A stretch of DNA of 64,000 bases from Meiothermus cerbereus DSM 11376 (GCF_000620065.1 NZ_KK211061.1:106585-170584), one strand, 5' to 3'. Numbered from the stretch's first letter, positions 53,583-63,570 are shown. Notes: generated from the sequence alone by a model not told the origin. Made by a program: numbers and translations.

Positions 53583-55553
53583 TTAGGCTTCGGTCTTCTG
53601 CCGTTCGGCAATCACTTTTTGCGCCAGGTTGGGGGGTACCTCGGCGTAGTGGGAGAACTCGAGGCTGTATGCACCGGTTCCCTGGGTAAGCCCCGAGAGG
53701 GTGCGGCTGTACTCGAGCACTTCCACCAGAGGGGCTTCCGCACTAACCACCGCCAGGGCGCCCTCCTGATCCATGCCCAGGATGCGGCCCCGGCGCGACT
53801 GCAGGTCTGACAGAATATCGCCTACTTTATCCTGAGGCACAAAAATCTTGAGGGTGTAGATGGGTTCCAACAAGGTGGGGCTGGCCTGGGCCACCACGTT
53901 TCTGAAAGCCAGCTGGGCGGCCAGCTGGAAGGCCATGTCGGAGCTGTCCACGTCGTGGTAGGAGCCATGGTAGACCACCGCCCGAAAGCCAATGACTGGA
54001 TAACCGGCCAGGGGCCCGCTTTTGGCGGCTTCCTTGATGCCCATCTCCACCGATTCCATGTATTTGGTGGGTATCACCCCGCCGGTTATCTCCCAGACGA
54101 ACTCGTAGTCGGGGTGGGGTTCCAGCCTGAGCCACACATCGCCATACTGCCCGTGCCCGCCGGTTTGCTTCTTGTGCTTGCCCTGCCCCTCGGCCTTCTT
54201 GCGGATGGTCTCGCGGTAGGGAATCTTGGGAGGCCGGGTGATGATTTTTACCCCGTAGTCGGCCAGGCGTTCTTTGGCGGTCTCGAGGTGCAGGTCACCC
54301 ATGCCCCACAGAATCTGCTCGCCGGTTTCGGGGTTGCGCTCGAACTTCAGGCTGGGGTCTTCTTCCAGCAGCTTGCGCAAGGCATCGCCTAGCTTGGCCT
54401 CGTCGCTGCGCGACTCGGGGGCAATGGCCACCATCGCCACCGGGTCGGGTAAGCGGGCCGAGGGAAACTCGGGGCGCTCCCCCTGCCAGAGCTCCATGCC
54501 TTTGTGTAGGTTGTCGGCTTTTGGCAGGGCCAGAATGGTCCCGGCCTCGGCCTCCTCGAGCTCGATCAGGTCCTTGCCCTTGGCGGTGTAGATATGGGCC
54601 AGCCGAACCGGGCCATTGTCCGACTGGAGGGTGTCGCCCACCCTGATCTTGCCCCGGTACAACCGCGCAAAGGCCACCTGTCCCATGAAGGGGTCTACCT
54701 GCACCTTGAACACTTTAGCCGCTGGGCTGCCCTGGCCCCAGCGCTCTTCGGGGGAGGGGAGGGCCTCGAGGAACAGGTCGAGCAGCATATCCAGCCCAAT
54801 GAGCGCACCGGAAGAACCAATGGCTACCGGAAACACCTGGCCTTTGCGCACGGCCTCATGGAAAGCTCTGGAAAGGGCCACTTCCTCGACTTCTCCGCCC
54901 TCGAGGTACTTTTCCAGCAGGCTTTCGTCGGTTTCGATGATGGCCTCACGGGCTTCGCTACGGTACTTTTCCACCTGGGCCTTCTGGTCTTCGGGAATGC
55001 TGGTTACCACCGGGCGGCCTTTGTCGTAGCGGAAGGCGCGGTCGTGCAGCACATCGATCAAGCCGACCCACTGCCCGTTTTCGTATAGCGGCAGGTGGGC
55101 CGGGATGATGTGCCCCAGGGTGGAGCGCAGATCCTCGAGCAGGGCAAAAAAATCGCCCCCCTTTTCCAGCTTGCTCACCACCACCATGCGTGGCAGCTCC
55201 AGGCGTTCGGCTACCGTCCAGGCCCGCTCGGTTCCAATCTGTACGCCAGTTTCGGCAGATACCACCACCACCGCCGAATCGGCGGCCTCCAGTGCTCCGC
55301 GAATTTCGCCCACAAAATCGGTATAGCCTGGCGCATCGAGTAGATAAATTCGATGCCCTTGGTAGGTTAGGGGCAACACCGCCGTTCGAACCGAGATTCG
55401 GTGTGTTTTTTCCTCTGGCGTATAGTCCGAGGTGGTGTTGCCCTCTTCTACCTTGCCCATGCGATCCTTGCCCCCGGTGAAGTATAGAAGTGCTTCTCCG
55501 AGGGTGGTTTTTCCGCTGCCGCTGTGCCCCACAAGGGCTACAGTGCGAATCAT
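53583..55553 (-). CDS. Elongation factor G-like GTPase (EF-G-2 type)
   Basis: The protein is 656 residues from ATG 55553, which is preceded by AAGGAGG; upstream in-frame codons are rejected. The GTPase domain has P-loop GHSGSGKTTL (8-17), switch II DAPGYTDF and the SKLEKG motif in place of the usual NKxD. Domains II-V follow, with domain IV GGHGQYGDVWLRLEP. The length and the altered G4 motif fit the Thermus EF-G-2 group, which is GTP-binding but distinct from the canonical translocase; the role of this paralogue is not settled. Confidence 0.85.
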   Translation of the reverse strand: MIRTVALVGHSGSGKTTLGEALLYFTGGKDRMGKVEEGNTTSDYTPEEKTHRISVRTAVLPLTYQGHRIYLLDAPGYTDFVGEIRGALEAADSAVVVVSAETGVQIGTERAWTVAERLELPRMVVVSKLEKGGDFFALLEDLRSTLGHIIPAHLPLYENGQWVGLIDVLHDRAFRYDKGRPVVTSIPEDQKAQVEKYRSEAREAIIETDESLLEKYLEGGEVEEVALSRAFHEAVRKGQVFPVAIGSSGALIGLDMLLDLFLEALPSPEERWGQGSPAAKVFKVQVDPFMGQVAFARLYRGKIRVGDTLQSDNGPVRLAHIYTAKGKDLIELEEAEAGTILALPKADNLHKGMELWQGERPEFPSARLPDPVAMVAIAPESRSDEAKLGDALRKLLEEDPSLKFERNPETGEQILWGMGDLHLETAKERLADYGVKIITRPPKIPYRETIRKKAEGQGKHKKQTGGHGQYGDVWLRLEPHPDYEFVWEITGGVIPTKYMESVEMGIKEAAKSGPLAGYPVIGFRAVVYHGSYHDVDSSDMAFQLAAQLAFRNVVAQASPTLLEPIYTLKIFVPQDKVGDILSDLQSRRGRILGMDQEGALAVVSAEAPLVEVLEYSRTLSGLTQGTGAYSLEFSHYAEVPPNLAQKVIAERQKTEA

Positions 55554-55758
55554 GGTTAACCTCCTTGCGGTTCTTAGTATATAGGCAGGGGGGAGACAAA
55601 AATCCCACAACCCCTGGAACCCCAGCAAAAAGCACCGACATCTCTTATTGGGTGCTGTTTGCAAAATCTCCGCAAAACCGCCATCTGTGCTAGACTCGCT
55701 TTTTGCTACAGGGGCTAGTAAAAATGCCTGAAGCCCCACTGAACTGAGGGAGCCTCCC

Positions 55759-56379
55759 ATGATCGAGTTTGCCACCAAGGCCTTTGTGACCTTTTTTGTG
55801 CTGATAGACCCCATCGGCCTGATACCACTTTTTTTGGGTCTGGTGGGCACGCGCAGCTATCAGGAGCAAAAGAGAATTGCGCTGCGCGCGACCCTGGTGG
55901 CAGGCCTTCTGGTGCTGGGTTTTGCTGTTGTGGGTGGGGCCATTTTGCGCTACCTGGGCATTAGCCTCGAGGCCCTCAAGGTGGCAGGGGGGCTGCTTTT
56001 ATTCAAGATTGCCCTGGACATGATTAATGCCCAGCTCGAGCGCGAGACCGACGAAGAGCACGCCGAATCGCAAGCTCGATCCGATATTTCGGTTTTTCCC
56101 CTGGCCATTCCACTGATTGCCGGGCCCGGTACCCTGGCCAGCGTGCTGATCCTGACCGGGTCGGCCCCGGCGGGGATTTGGGGCTTTCTGCTGGTACTGG
56201 CTATGGCGGCGCTGGTTTTGCTTATAACCTACTGGTCGCTCAGGGCTGCGCTCAAGTTCTCGAGCTCGCTGGGACGCACCGGCATCAATGTAATTACCCG
56301 TGTTCTGGGGATTTTGCTGGCGGCCCTGGCGGTGCAGTACGTGGCCGATGGGGTGCGGGTCTTGCTAAAGCTCGAGTGA
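55759..56379 (+). CDS. MarC family integral membrane protein
   Basis: The 206-residue protein has about six membrane segments and the family motifs FFVLIDPIGLIPLFLGL (residues 12-28), GGLLLFKIALDMI and FPLAIPLIAGPGTLASVLIL. The function of MarC proteins is not established; early claims about multiple antibiotic resistance were not upheld. A GGGAG site precedes the ATG. Its 3' end overlaps the GGDEF gene on the other strand by 15 nt. Confidence 0.85.
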   Translation: MIEFATKAFVTFFVLIDPIGLIPLFLGLVGTRSYQEQKRIALRATLVAGLLVLGFAVVGGAILRYLGISLEALKVAGGLLLFKIALDMINAQLERETDEEHAESQARSDISVFPLAIPLIAGPGTLASVLILTGSAPAGIWGFLLVLAMAALVLLITYWSLRAALKFSSSLGRTGINVITRVLGILLAALAVQYVADGVRVLLKLE

Positions 56380-57705
56380 GTCCCGCAGGCGACGCTTGTC
56401 TGCGTACATTGCCGCATCAGCTAGCTGGAGAGCCTCTGTTAGAGGCATGGTGGGGCGGATGGCTACGGCGCCGGCGCTAACTTCTACCTGAATACCCATG
56501 CGCACCCGCTGCACTGCCTCCGGCACTTCATCGAGCGACAAGGCCAGGTGCAGGCTCACAAACTCGTCGCCGCCAATGCGGAAAACCTGATCCTCCTGAC
56601 GAAAAGTGCTGCGTAGCGCGGTGGCCAGAGCCTTGATGGCCTGATCGCCCGCAGCATGGCCGTGCTGATCGTTGACCCGCTTAAGGCCGTCCATATCCCA
56701 GTAAATCAGCGTAAGGGGCAGGCCAAGCCGCTCGGCCTGGGCTTTTAGTTTTGGGAAACCCTCTTCCAGGGCATGCCGGTTGCCCAGACCAGTCAGGGCG
56801 TCGCTGAGGGCCAGCCCGGACAGGTGGTGGCGGGTCAGCAAGCCATAGAGCACGGTGGCCGCCTGAAGGGCAAAGGTCTGGGCAATGGCCAGACTCTGGG
56901 GCGGGAAGGCCTCGGTGGAGCTGAACGAATCCAGGTTAAGGGTGCCCATCACCTGGCCTTGCAGCACAATCGGAACCGTTACGGTGGCCTTCAGTTCCGT
57001 CAGCTTGCCGACTCGGTGGAACATTTCCAGCTCATCGGGAACTTGCTGCTGGGTTCGTTCGTGGATGTGGGGGGCGACCAGCAGCCGGGGCTGGCCCAGC
57101 AGCCAGGCTTCTTCCCCCAGGCCATACCAGGCCAGCTCCTGCTGGTAGTCGAGGGCGTGCTGCATCAAGCTCGGGTCAAAGCCAATTTGGGCTACGAAGC
57201 GAAACCTGCCATCCTCCAGCAGGGTCAGGCTGCCAGCTTCGGCCCCTGGCACCACTTCGACAGCTGTCTTGAGAACCCGAGCGAGGATGTCCTCAAATTT
57301 TTCTTCCTGGGTCAGCAGGCTGGAGAGCACCTCCAGCGAGGTGGCGTAGGCCAGGGCCTGGTTGTAGGTCTGGGTAACCTCGTGCAAAATGCACAGTTGC
57401 CCGTTTTTATAGGGCGCCAGACTAACCTGGAACCAGCGCCCTTGTTTTCCCGCAAGACCCCAAAGCCCTGGCCGAAAGCTGTTCTGTGGGGGGTCGGCTG
57501 GCTCGAGCCTACCAAAGCCCCGCACCACAGGTTGAAACCAGCTTTCCAGGGGTTTGCCTGCTGGGCTGGGGTCAGGAATTAACGCCACGGCTGCCGGGTT
57601 GCACCAACCCACCTGTCCCTTCTCATCCAACCAGACCACTGGCTCGGGAAGCTGGTTCAGCCAGTGCAGTATGTCTGGCGCAGGGAAGAGGGCGGGCGTG
57701 CTCAT
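56365..57705 (-). CDS. PAS-GAF-GGDEF protein, probable diguanylate cyclase
   Basis: In the 446-residue protein, residues ~12-115 look like a PAS-type sensor (LNQLPEPVVWLDEKGQVGWCN) and ~130-290 a GAF domain (ILARVLKTAVEVVPGAEAGSLTLLEDGRF). Residues ~300-446 are a GGDEF domain with SDALTGLGNRHAL, WDMDGLKRVNDQHGHAAGDQ and the intact active site RIGGDEF. It would make cyclic di-GMP in response to a signal bound by the sensor domains. No EAL domain is present, and an RxxD inhibitory site is not evident. No c-di-GMP effector is visible nearby. Confidence 0.85.
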   Translation of the reverse strand: MSTPALFPAPDILHWLNQLPEPVVWLDEKGQVGWCNPAAVALIPDPSPAGKPLESWFQPVVRGFGRLEPADPPQNSFRPGLWGLAGKQGRWFQVSLAPYKNGQLCILHEVTQTYNQALAYATSLEVLSSLLTQEEKFEDILARVLKTAVEVVPGAEAGSLTLLEDGRFRFVAQIGFDPSLMQHALDYQQELAWYGLGEEAWLLGQPRLLVAPHIHERTQQQVPDELEMFHRVGKLTELKATVTVPIVLQGQVMGTLNLDSFSSTEAFPPQSLAIAQTFALQAATVLYGLLTRHHLSGLALSDALTGLGNRHALEEGFPKLKAQAERLGLPLTLIYWDMDGLKRVNDQHGHAAGDQAIKALATALRSTFRQEDQVFRIGGDEFVSLHLALSLDEVPEAVQRVRMGIQVEVSAGAVAIRPTMPLTEALQLADAAMYADKRRLRDSLEL

Positions 57706-57753
57706 AATGGTGGGCTATGCGGGTGTATGGTTGCGGCCAGGGGCAGCTCCGGT

Positions 57754-59325
57754 TTAGGTGACTGCGCCCAGCAGCAGTTCGCGGGCGTGCTCGAGGGCTG
57801 CTTCGGAGTAGCTGCCCGAGAGCATCCGGGCCAGCTCGCGTACCCGCTCCTCGTCCTGTACCGGCTGCACCTGTACCCCTGTAGGGTGTTTGACCACCCG
57901 GTAGTGGTTTTGGGCCCGTGCCGCGATCTGCGGGAGGTGGGTCACTACCAGAACCTGGCGCTCACGGGCCAGCCGGGCCAACCGCTCGGCCACCTGCCAG
58001 GCTGCTTCGCCGCCCACACCAGCGTCCACCTCGTCGAAAACCACCGTTTCGGCCTCGCTGCCGGTCAGCAGGGCCAGGGCCAGCATTACCCGCGACAGCT
58101 CGCCGCCCGAGGCGGCCTTTTCCAGTGGGGCCAGGCCCAGGCCGGGGTTGGCCGAAAAAAGTAGCTGGATCTCCTCGAGCCCATCGGGGCCCGGATGCTC
58201 CAGCGGCGTCAGGCTCACTTTAAACTCCGCTGCCGGCATACCCAGGGCCCGGATTTCCTCACTGACTTTGCGCGAGAGGCTGTCTGCTGCGCGGGAACGG
58301 GCCTGCGAAAGCTGTCGACCCGCCTCCAGAAGGGTGTTCCAGGCAATTTCTTTCTGGGCATAAAGCTGGCTCAGGCGGTCTTCGGCCCCCTCGAGCTCCA
58401 CCAATTCCCGCCGGGCGGCCTCGGCGAACCCCAGGATGGCCGGAATGCCCTCGCCGTATTTGCGCCCGAGCTTCTCGATAAGGGCCAGGCGGGCCTCCAC
58501 TTCGTCGAGGCGCCGGGGGTCGGCCTCGAGGTTCTCCAGGTAGTCTTCTAGCTCGCGGCTTACTGCCCGCAGCGCGTCCAGGGCGCCCTCGAGGTCGCGG
58601 CTCAGGTTTTCTAGTTGAGCGTCAAAGCGGCCTGCCGCTTTGATCTCCCTCGAGGCCAGGGTAACCAGCCCCAAAGCATCCCCCTCTCCGCTCAGCACCC
58701 CAACGGCTGCCGAGACCCGCTCGCGCAGGGTCTCGAGGTGGCGTAAGCGCTCGGCTTCTTGCCTGAGCTGCTCTTCCTCGCCCACCACCAGCCGGGCCTG
58801 GTCTATCTCTGCAGTTTGAAAGCGCAAAATATCCAGTTTGCGCTCACGCTCGCGTGCAGCGGCTTCCAGACGCTCAGTCTCGCTTATGATGGACTGATAC
58901 TGTGCGTAGGCGCTCTGGTAGCGCTCCAGCAGACCTGGCTCGATCTGCGAATCGAGCAGCCTGCGCTGGGCTTTTCGGCTGAAGAGGGTCAGGGCTGCGT
59001 GCTGGGCGTGGATGCTCAGGTGCTGGGCGGTTTCCTCGCTCAGCTCTCTGAGGCTCACCACCTCGCCCTCGATGCGGGCGGTGCTGCGGCCCTGTGTAAC
59101 CTTGCGCGAGAGGCTCTTGCCATTAATAAAGGCCGTTACCAGCAGGGTGTCGGCCCCAGGGCGCATCAGGCCCTCGGCCTTTTCGCCTAGCAGTAGCGAT
59201 AGGGCATCCACCAGCACACTCTTACCCGCACCAGTTTCGCCTGTGAGCACGGTCAGCCCAGGGCTAAACTCCAGCGCCACCCGCTCCAGTACCGCTAAGT
59301 TTTGCACCTCGAGGCGTTCCAGCAT
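57754..59325 (-). CDS. recN: DNA repair protein RecN
   Basis: The 523-residue SMC-like ATPase has N-terminal MLERLEVQNLAVLERVALEFSPGLTVLTGETGAGKS with the Walker A motif, a central coiled coil (~150-360, LEAAARERERKLDI and similar), and a C-terminal ATPase half with LASGGELSRVMLALALL (signature) and VVFDEVDAGVGGEAA (Walker B), ending with a VTHLPQIAARA switch. RecN acts at double-strand breaks in recombination repair. Confidence 0.92.
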   Translation of the reverse strand: MLERLEVQNLAVLERVALEFSPGLTVLTGETGAGKSVLVDALSLLLGEKAEGLMRPGADTLLVTAFINGKSLSRKVTQGRSTARIEGEVVSLRELSEETAQHLSIHAQHAALTLFSRKAQRRLLDSQIEPGLLERYQSAYAQYQSIISETERLEAAARERERKLDILRFQTAEIDQARLVVGEEEQLRQEAERLRHLETLRERVSAAVGVLSGEGDALGLVTLASREIKAAGRFDAQLENLSRDLEGALDALRAVSRELEDYLENLEADPRRLDEVEARLALIEKLGRKYGEGIPAILGFAEAARRELVELEGAEDRLSQLYAQKEIAWNTLLEAGRQLSQARSRAADSLSRKVSEEIRALGMPAAEFKVSLTPLEHPGPDGLEEIQLLFSANPGLGLAPLEKAASGGELSRVMLALALLTGSEAETVVFDEVDAGVGGEAAWQVAERLARLARERQVLVVTHLPQIAARAQNHYRVVKHPTGVQVQPVQDEERVRELARMLSGSYSEAALEHARELLLGAVT

Positions 59326-59429
59326 ACCTGGAAATCAGGGTACCACATTGGTTTTGTTGATATCAGAATAGGGCTGGGTTTAGTTACGCGACAGCCTCCG
59401 CTGCGAACCCTGGCTGAAGAATTCTGTTT

Positions 59430-59515
59430 AGAGCGCTCTGTGCAATTATTGAACCGTGGAAAACTTGATTGCTTTGTCCTGCATAGCACATTTGCCTCCC
59501 GGAAGAGCGGGTCAT
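59430..59515 (+). repeat. Repeat family A, copy A3
   Basis: AGAGCGCTCT, then AACTTGATTGCTTTGTCCTG, CATAGCACATTTGCC and TCCCGGAAGAGCGGG. It is truncated after the hairpin, where family-C copy C1 begins. Confidence 0.65.
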
Positions 59516-59635
59516 AAGAAATTCTTTGATTTGTTCTTTACTTTGGGGCCCCCGCCTGAAGTGTGGGTAGCAACAGCTCGGAAAGCCAGGGTGCTCTGAG
59601 CTACCCCTGACGGAACGATTCAGGCGGGGTTCATA
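59509..59635 (+). repeat. Repeat family C, copy C1
   Basis: TCATAAGAAATTC, GGGGCCCCCGCCTGAAG, GGTAGCAACAGC, a diverged middle, and GATTCAGGCGGGGTTCATA. The two arms CCCCGCCTGAA and TTCAGGCGGGG pair perfectly. With A3 it fills most of the 408-bp gap between recN and argR. Confidence 0.8.
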
Positions 59636-59733
59636 TTTCCAGATTTGCAGGTTGCCCCAGGAGCTTTGTCTGTAAAAGTTGGGGGGGTCTAATGTTCCGG
59701 GGTTGCTGAGATGGGGCCCGGCTTTGGATAGCC

Positions 59734-60192
59734 TCAGGCTAGGAACGCTTCGAACTCTTCTTGCAAGGCTTGGGCGGCTTGAATGGTGCGGCCCACCACC
59801 AGAATTGAATCCTCGCCCGCAATGGTGCCCACAATATCGTCGCGTCGGAGCCGGTCAATCAGAAGGGCGATGCCCGAGGCGTGGCCCTCCGAGACCTTGA
59901 GCACCACGATGTTCTCTCCCCGATCCACATCCCGCACAAAGGTAGGAAAAATACGCCGGAGCTCTTCTATGACATCTTCGCTGAGCTCGAGGTGGGCCAG
60001 GGCGTATTTGTGTTTCCCTCGCCCAAGTGGAACCCGTACCAGACGCATTTCGCTGATGTCCCTGCTCACAGTGGCCTGGGTTACGTCGTAGTTCATCTTT
60101 CGCAGCCGCTCCACCAGCTCGGCCTGGGTGGAAATACTCTCCCGGCTAATGATTTCCTGGATGGCTCGATGCCGCTGTTCTTTGCTTGCCAT
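59734..60192 (-). CDS. argR: Arginine repressor
   Basis: The 152-residue ArgR/AhrC protein has an N-terminal winged helix ([47 protein letters not shown]) and a C-terminal oligomerisation and arginine-binding domain with the [12 protein letters not shown] motif. It represses arginine synthesis and activates its breakdown when arginine is bound as a hexamer. A well-formed promoter lies upstream; no arg biosynthetic gene is in the window. Confidence 0.93.
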   Translation of the reverse strand: MASKEQRHRAIQEIISRESISTQAELVERLRKMNYDVTQATVSRDISEMRLVRVPLGRGKHKYALAHLELSEDVIEELRRIFPTFVRDVDRGENIVVLKVSEGHASGIALLIDRLRRDDIVGTIAGEDSILVVGRTIQAAQALQEEFEAFLA

Positions 60193-60218
60193 AGCGACTC
60201 CCTGAGTACCGATTTGCG

Positions 60219-60248
60219 ATTATACAGGGTAAGTATGCCATGTTACAA
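60219..60248 (-). promoter_or_regulatory. argR promoter
   Basis: On the minus strand: TTGTAA (60248-60243), 18 nt, TATAAT (60224-60219), then 26 nt to the ATG. A GGGAG site (CAGGGAGTCGCT) precedes the start. No clear ARG-box pair was recognised over it. Confidence 0.6.
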
Positions 60249-60358
60249 GGAAAAGGGCGATTCTGAGGCCTTATTTTTCAGTTTCCGATTTTTTGTTACA
60301 TGCATGAAGATGCGGGCTGCTCGAGGCCAGCCCGCATGCACCGCAATCGAAAAAAGGA

Positions 60359-60667
60359 CTATTCCGCTGGTTCGGCGACTTCACGTGGGTACATCTGGTC
60401 GAGGAACTTGGCCAGACGGTCTTCGGCGATTAAATTCTCACCGATTACAAGCCGCCCGCTCTTGAGCTCCTGCATGGCCCAGGTAACTGCGTTGGGGTCG
60501 GGTTTTTCGCCTTCCAGGGTGCGCATGCGCGGGTACTCCTCGGGGCTCAGCACCGTGTTCTTGAAGTTATAGCGCAAAAGCTGCTGGGCTCGCTTGGCCG
60601 TTACTACGGTCAGGCGGTACTTGGAATCGGTAAGGGCCAGAAGGGTGTCAATGCCGGGTTCTGCCAT
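60359..60667 (-). CDS. rpoZ: RNA polymerase omega subunit
   Basis: The protein is 102 residues from ATG 60667, which is preceded by GAGG; in-frame codons reaching back into gmk are rejected. It resembles Thermus omega: [31 protein letters not shown], then a tail containing [37 protein letters not shown]. Omega chaperones the beta-prime subunit in the RNA polymerase core. It follows gmk by 49 nt, an arrangement common in bacteria. Confidence 0.9.
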   Translation of the reverse strand: MAEPGIDTLLALTDSKYRLTVVTAKRAQQLLRYNFKNTVLSPEEYPRMRTLEGEKPDPNAVTWAMQELKSGRLVIGENLIAEDRLAKFLDQMYPREVAEPAE

Positions 60668-60716
60668 AGGTATACCTCTGCAACTAAGTTCTGATTGTAC
60701 AACATAGTTGGGGTTT

Positions 60717-61388
60717 TTATTTTCCCACTTCGCCAGCCGCGCGCCGTATGCGCTCGAGTTCATCGAGCTCGCTTTCCAGGGCGGGGTCTTTCGAAAGGGC
60801 GCGTGCAATGGCCTCGGTCATGCGAGGTTGCAGCAGCCGCTCGGCCTGTATGATGGCGGCAAAATCGGAGACGGCCTTGTCGAGCTGGTCGTTGACCAGC
60901 ACATACTTGAACCGATCGGCCATGCGGATTTCTTCTTCTGCCCGCTCCAGCCGCTTGGCGATTTTGCTCAGGCTGTCGGTGCCGCGCACCAGCAACCTGC
61001 GCCGCAACTCGGAAAGGGAAGGCGGAATAATGAAGACCAGGATTGCTTCCGGCATGGTTTGCTTGACCTGCAAAGCACCCTGAACCTCTATCTCCAGCAA
61101 AACATCCTGCCCCCTGTTCAGGGCCTCCTCGACGGGCTCCCTGGGGGTGCCGTAGTAGTCGTCTACGTACTGCGCCCATTCCAAAAAACCGTTTTGCGCT
61201 ATTTTGTTTTCAAACTCGGCCTTGCTGACAAAGTAGTAGTCCACCCCGTGGCGCTCACCCGGCCTGGGTGGGCGGGTGGTCATGGAGATGGAATAGTACA
61301 TGCGGTGATATTCCAGCAGCCTTCCGCGGATGGTGCCCTTGCCCACCCCCGAAGCCCCGGTCATGACAAAAAGATTCCCACGCGGCAT
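60717..61388 (-). CDS. gmk: Guanylate kinase
   Basis: The 223-residue protein has P-loop [10 protein letters not shown] (residues 10-19), the GMP-binding segment [46 protein letters not shown] and [13 protein letters not shown]. It phosphorylates GMP to GDP with ATP. A TGATAGGAT extended -10 box lies 9 nt before the ATG, consistent with a leaderless mRNA. Confidence 0.93.
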   Translation of the reverse strand: MPRGNLFVMTGASGVGKGTIRGRLLEYHRMYYSISMTTRPPRPGERHGVDYYFVSKAEFENKIAQNGFLEWAQYVDDYYGTPREPVEEALNRGQDVLLEIEVQGALQVKQTMPEAILVFIIPPSLSELRRRLLVRGTDSLSKIAKRLERAEEEIRMADRFKYVLVNDQLDKAVSDFAAIIQAERLLQPRMTEAIARALSKDPALESELDELERIRRAAGEVGK

Positions 61389-61436
61389 AACTGTGGCATC
61401 CTATCAAAGCTGGGGGTTTAGCGCTACCTATGCCTG

Positions 61437-61516
61437 GCTGAAGCGCTTATTGCACCCTTCACAGCAGGCAACTGTGCTGTGCCGGACAAAGCAATCAAGT
61501 TGTGAGCACTCTAAAG
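61437..61516 (-). repeat. Repeat family A, copy A4 (inverted)
   Basis: Read on the minus strand: CTCACAACTTGATTGCTTTG, TCCGGCACAGCACAGTTGCC, then TGCTGTGAAGGGTGCAATAAG. The GGGAGG hairpin arm present in other copies is deleted here. It lies 17 nt from family-B copy B4. Confidence 0.7.
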
Positions 61517-61533
61517 AAGTTTTGGTGCAGTTA

Positions 61534-61689
61534 TACCGGATTCAAAAAGATAATCTTCAAACAAAAAGCGCTAAGAGGCTATCTTTTTGAATCCTAGAGC
61601 ACACCCCTCGCTGCGCTCGGCGAAGAAAGCGTATCCCTTCGGTCGGGTTAGTTCGTCACCGTTCGGTGACGAACTAACCGAATCTGGTA
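61534..61689 (+). repeat. Repeat family B, copy B4 (156 bp, long form)
   Basis: It is nearly identical to B3 (50250-50405), including the 31-bp central addition. Together with A4 it fills the 376-bp gap between gmk and the GH13 gene, with about 75 bp left for the promoter of the latter. Confidence 0.9.
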
Positions 61690-61764
61690 TTACACTTGAG
61701 TTCTGGCCGATAAGGTTTAGACTAACCCCTGGCAACGTGCAAGCGTTTTCTTGCAGGAGTTTGA

Positions 61765-63222
61765 ATGACACCAGAGTGGGTCAAAGACGCGGTTTTTTAT
61801 CAGATTTTTCCGGATCGCTTTCGCATAGGGCAAGGACCTGCGGGCCATCCTGCGCCGGTACAGGGTGCTTTTGAGGCCTGGGATGCGCCACCCACCCTGC
61901 GTGGCTTTAAGGGGGGCAACCTCTGGGGGGTTATCGAGAAGCTCGACTACATCCGGCAGCAGGGCTTCAACGCGCTTTACTTCTGCCCAATTTTTGCCTC
62001 AACCGCTAACCACCGCTACCACACCAGCGACTACTTCCAGGTAGACCCCATTCTGGGGGGTAATAGAGCTTTGCAGAAACTGGTAGAAGAGGCCCACCGG
62101 CGCGATATAAGGGTGGTGCTGGACGGGGTTTTTAATCACTGCGGGCGGGCTCATTTCGCTTTTCAACACGTTATGGAAAACGAGGCGGCCTCGCCTTACC
62201 GCGAGTGGTTCCATATCCAAAAATTTCCCCTGAACGCCTATTCCAAGCATGCCAATTACGCAGCCTGGTGGAACAACCCCGAGCTACCCAAGTTTAACAC
62301 CGCCAACCCGGAGTGCCGCGAGTATCTGCTGTCGGTGGCGGAGTATTGGTTTCAGTATGGCATAGACGGCTGGCGCTTGGATGTGCCCAACGAGATTGAC
62401 GACGACGAATTCTGGCGTGAGTTCCGCCGCCGGGTCAAGGCCCAAAACCCAGAAGCCTATATCGTGGGCGAGATCTGGGATGACGCCAGCCGCTGGTTAA
62501 AAGGCGACCAGTTCGATGCGGTGATGAATTACCCCTTGGGGCGTGCCATTCTGGGTTTTGTGGGCGCAGAGGTTCTGGACAAGGATTTGGCGGCCAGGAG
62601 CGGACTGGGGCGTTTGGAAAGCCTGGGGGCCATGGCCTGCCACCACCGCCTCGAGGATCTCTTTCGGCGCTACAGCTGGGACATCGTGACCGCTCAGATG
62701 AACATTATGACCTCGCACGACACCCCGCGCATCTTAAGCCTCCTGCGGGGCCAGCTCGAGCTGGTGCAGCTGGCTTTTGCCATGCTCTTTACCCTACCTG
62801 GTGCACCCACGGTCTATTATGGCGACGAAATAGGCATGGCTGGAGGCCATGACCCCGACAACCGCCGGGGCATGATCTGGGATGAGGCGCGCTGGCACAA
62901 ATCCCTGCAGCAAACCATTCAACAGATGTCGGCCCTGCGCCAGTCGAGGCCGGCGCTGCGGCGGGGGCGCTACCAGTACCTTTATGCCCAGGACGCTCAC
63001 CTGGCCTTTGCCCGTACGTTTGAGCAGTCCAGCCTGGTGGTGACCATTAATGCTTCGTCCGAACCCTGGCGCATCAACATTCCGCTACACGGGCTGTGGC
63101 CGCGGGGTGAGCAGGCCATAGACTTGCTGTCAGGCAAAATGGGTCGTAGTGTGGGGGGGTACCTCGAGGATGGCATTCTGGAGCCTTTTAGCCTGGCTGT
63201 GTGGCAGACCCTCGAAGCATAA
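61765..63222 (+). CDS. GH13 glycoside hydrolase (neopullulanase/cyclomaltodextrinase/alpha-glucosidase type)
   Basis: The 485-residue protein begins directly with the alpha-amylase barrel (WVKDAVFYQIFPDRFRIG), without the N-terminal domain of many GH13_20 enzymes. Conserved regions: GVFNHCG (I), DGWRLDVPNE with the nucleophile Asp (II), GEIWDDA with the acid/base Glu (III), and SHDTPR with the third Asp (IV). It would hydrolyse or transfer alpha-1,4/1,6 glucans or cyclodextrins. No signal peptide is seen, so it is probably cytoplasmic. AGGAG precedes the ATG. Confidence 0.85.
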   Translation: MTPEWVKDAVFYQIFPDRFRIGQGPAGHPAPVQGAFEAWDAPPTLRGFKGGNLWGVIEKLDYIRQQGFNALYFCPIFASTANHRYHTSDYFQVDPILGGNRALQKLVEEAHRRDIRVVLDGVFNHCGRAHFAFQHVMENEAASPYREWFHIQKFPLNAYSKHANYAAWWNNPELPKFNTANPECREYLLSVAEYWFQYGIDGWRLDVPNEIDDDEFWREFRRRVKAQNPEAYIVGEIWDDASRWLKGDQFDAVMNYPLGRAILGFVGAEVLDKDLAARSGLGRLESLGAMACHHRLEDLFRRYSWDIVTAQMNIMTSHDTPRILSLLRGQLELVQLAFAMLFTLPGAPTVYYGDEIGMAGGHDPDNRRGMIWDEARWHKSLQQTIQQMSALRQSRPALRRGRYQYLYAQDAHLAFARTFEQSSLVVTINASSEPWRINIPLHGLWPRGEQAIDLLSGKMGRSVGGYLEDGILEPFSLAVWQTLEA

Positions 63223-63223
63223 T

Positions 63224-63335
63224 AGAGCGCTCTTCAGAAACATTGAGCTGCTCACAACTTAATTGCTTTGTCCGGCACAGCACAGTTGCCTCCCAAATGG
63301 GAGGCCACGTCTGTGAAGGGTGCGATAACCCGACC
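63224..63335 (+). repeat. Repeat family A, copy A5
   Basis: It starts with AGAGCGCTCTT one base after the GH13 TAA stop. The core is AACTTAATTGCTTTGTCCGG, CACAGCACAGTTGCC, the GCCTCCC-aaat-GGGAGGC hairpin, then CACGTCTGTGAAGGGTGCGA. It is the most complete copy in the window. Confidence 0.75.
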
Positions 63336-63570
63336 CCGGACACATGTCAGGGCTGGCCGCAAGCCAGTGGGGCCGCTTTCTGTTCTCAACAGATAAAACC
63401 CAAGATGGAGCCACTACTTATGGTATATATTCACAAAAGAGCCCCTATATTCTGAATGCGCATCTTGATTTTTCTCTGCTGACAGCTTTATTATGCTGGC
63501 ATCCAAATTCCGCAAATGTCGGTTGACCCCTTGCCAGGATTACACAACAGGTAGTAGTATCGAGCGCGGA

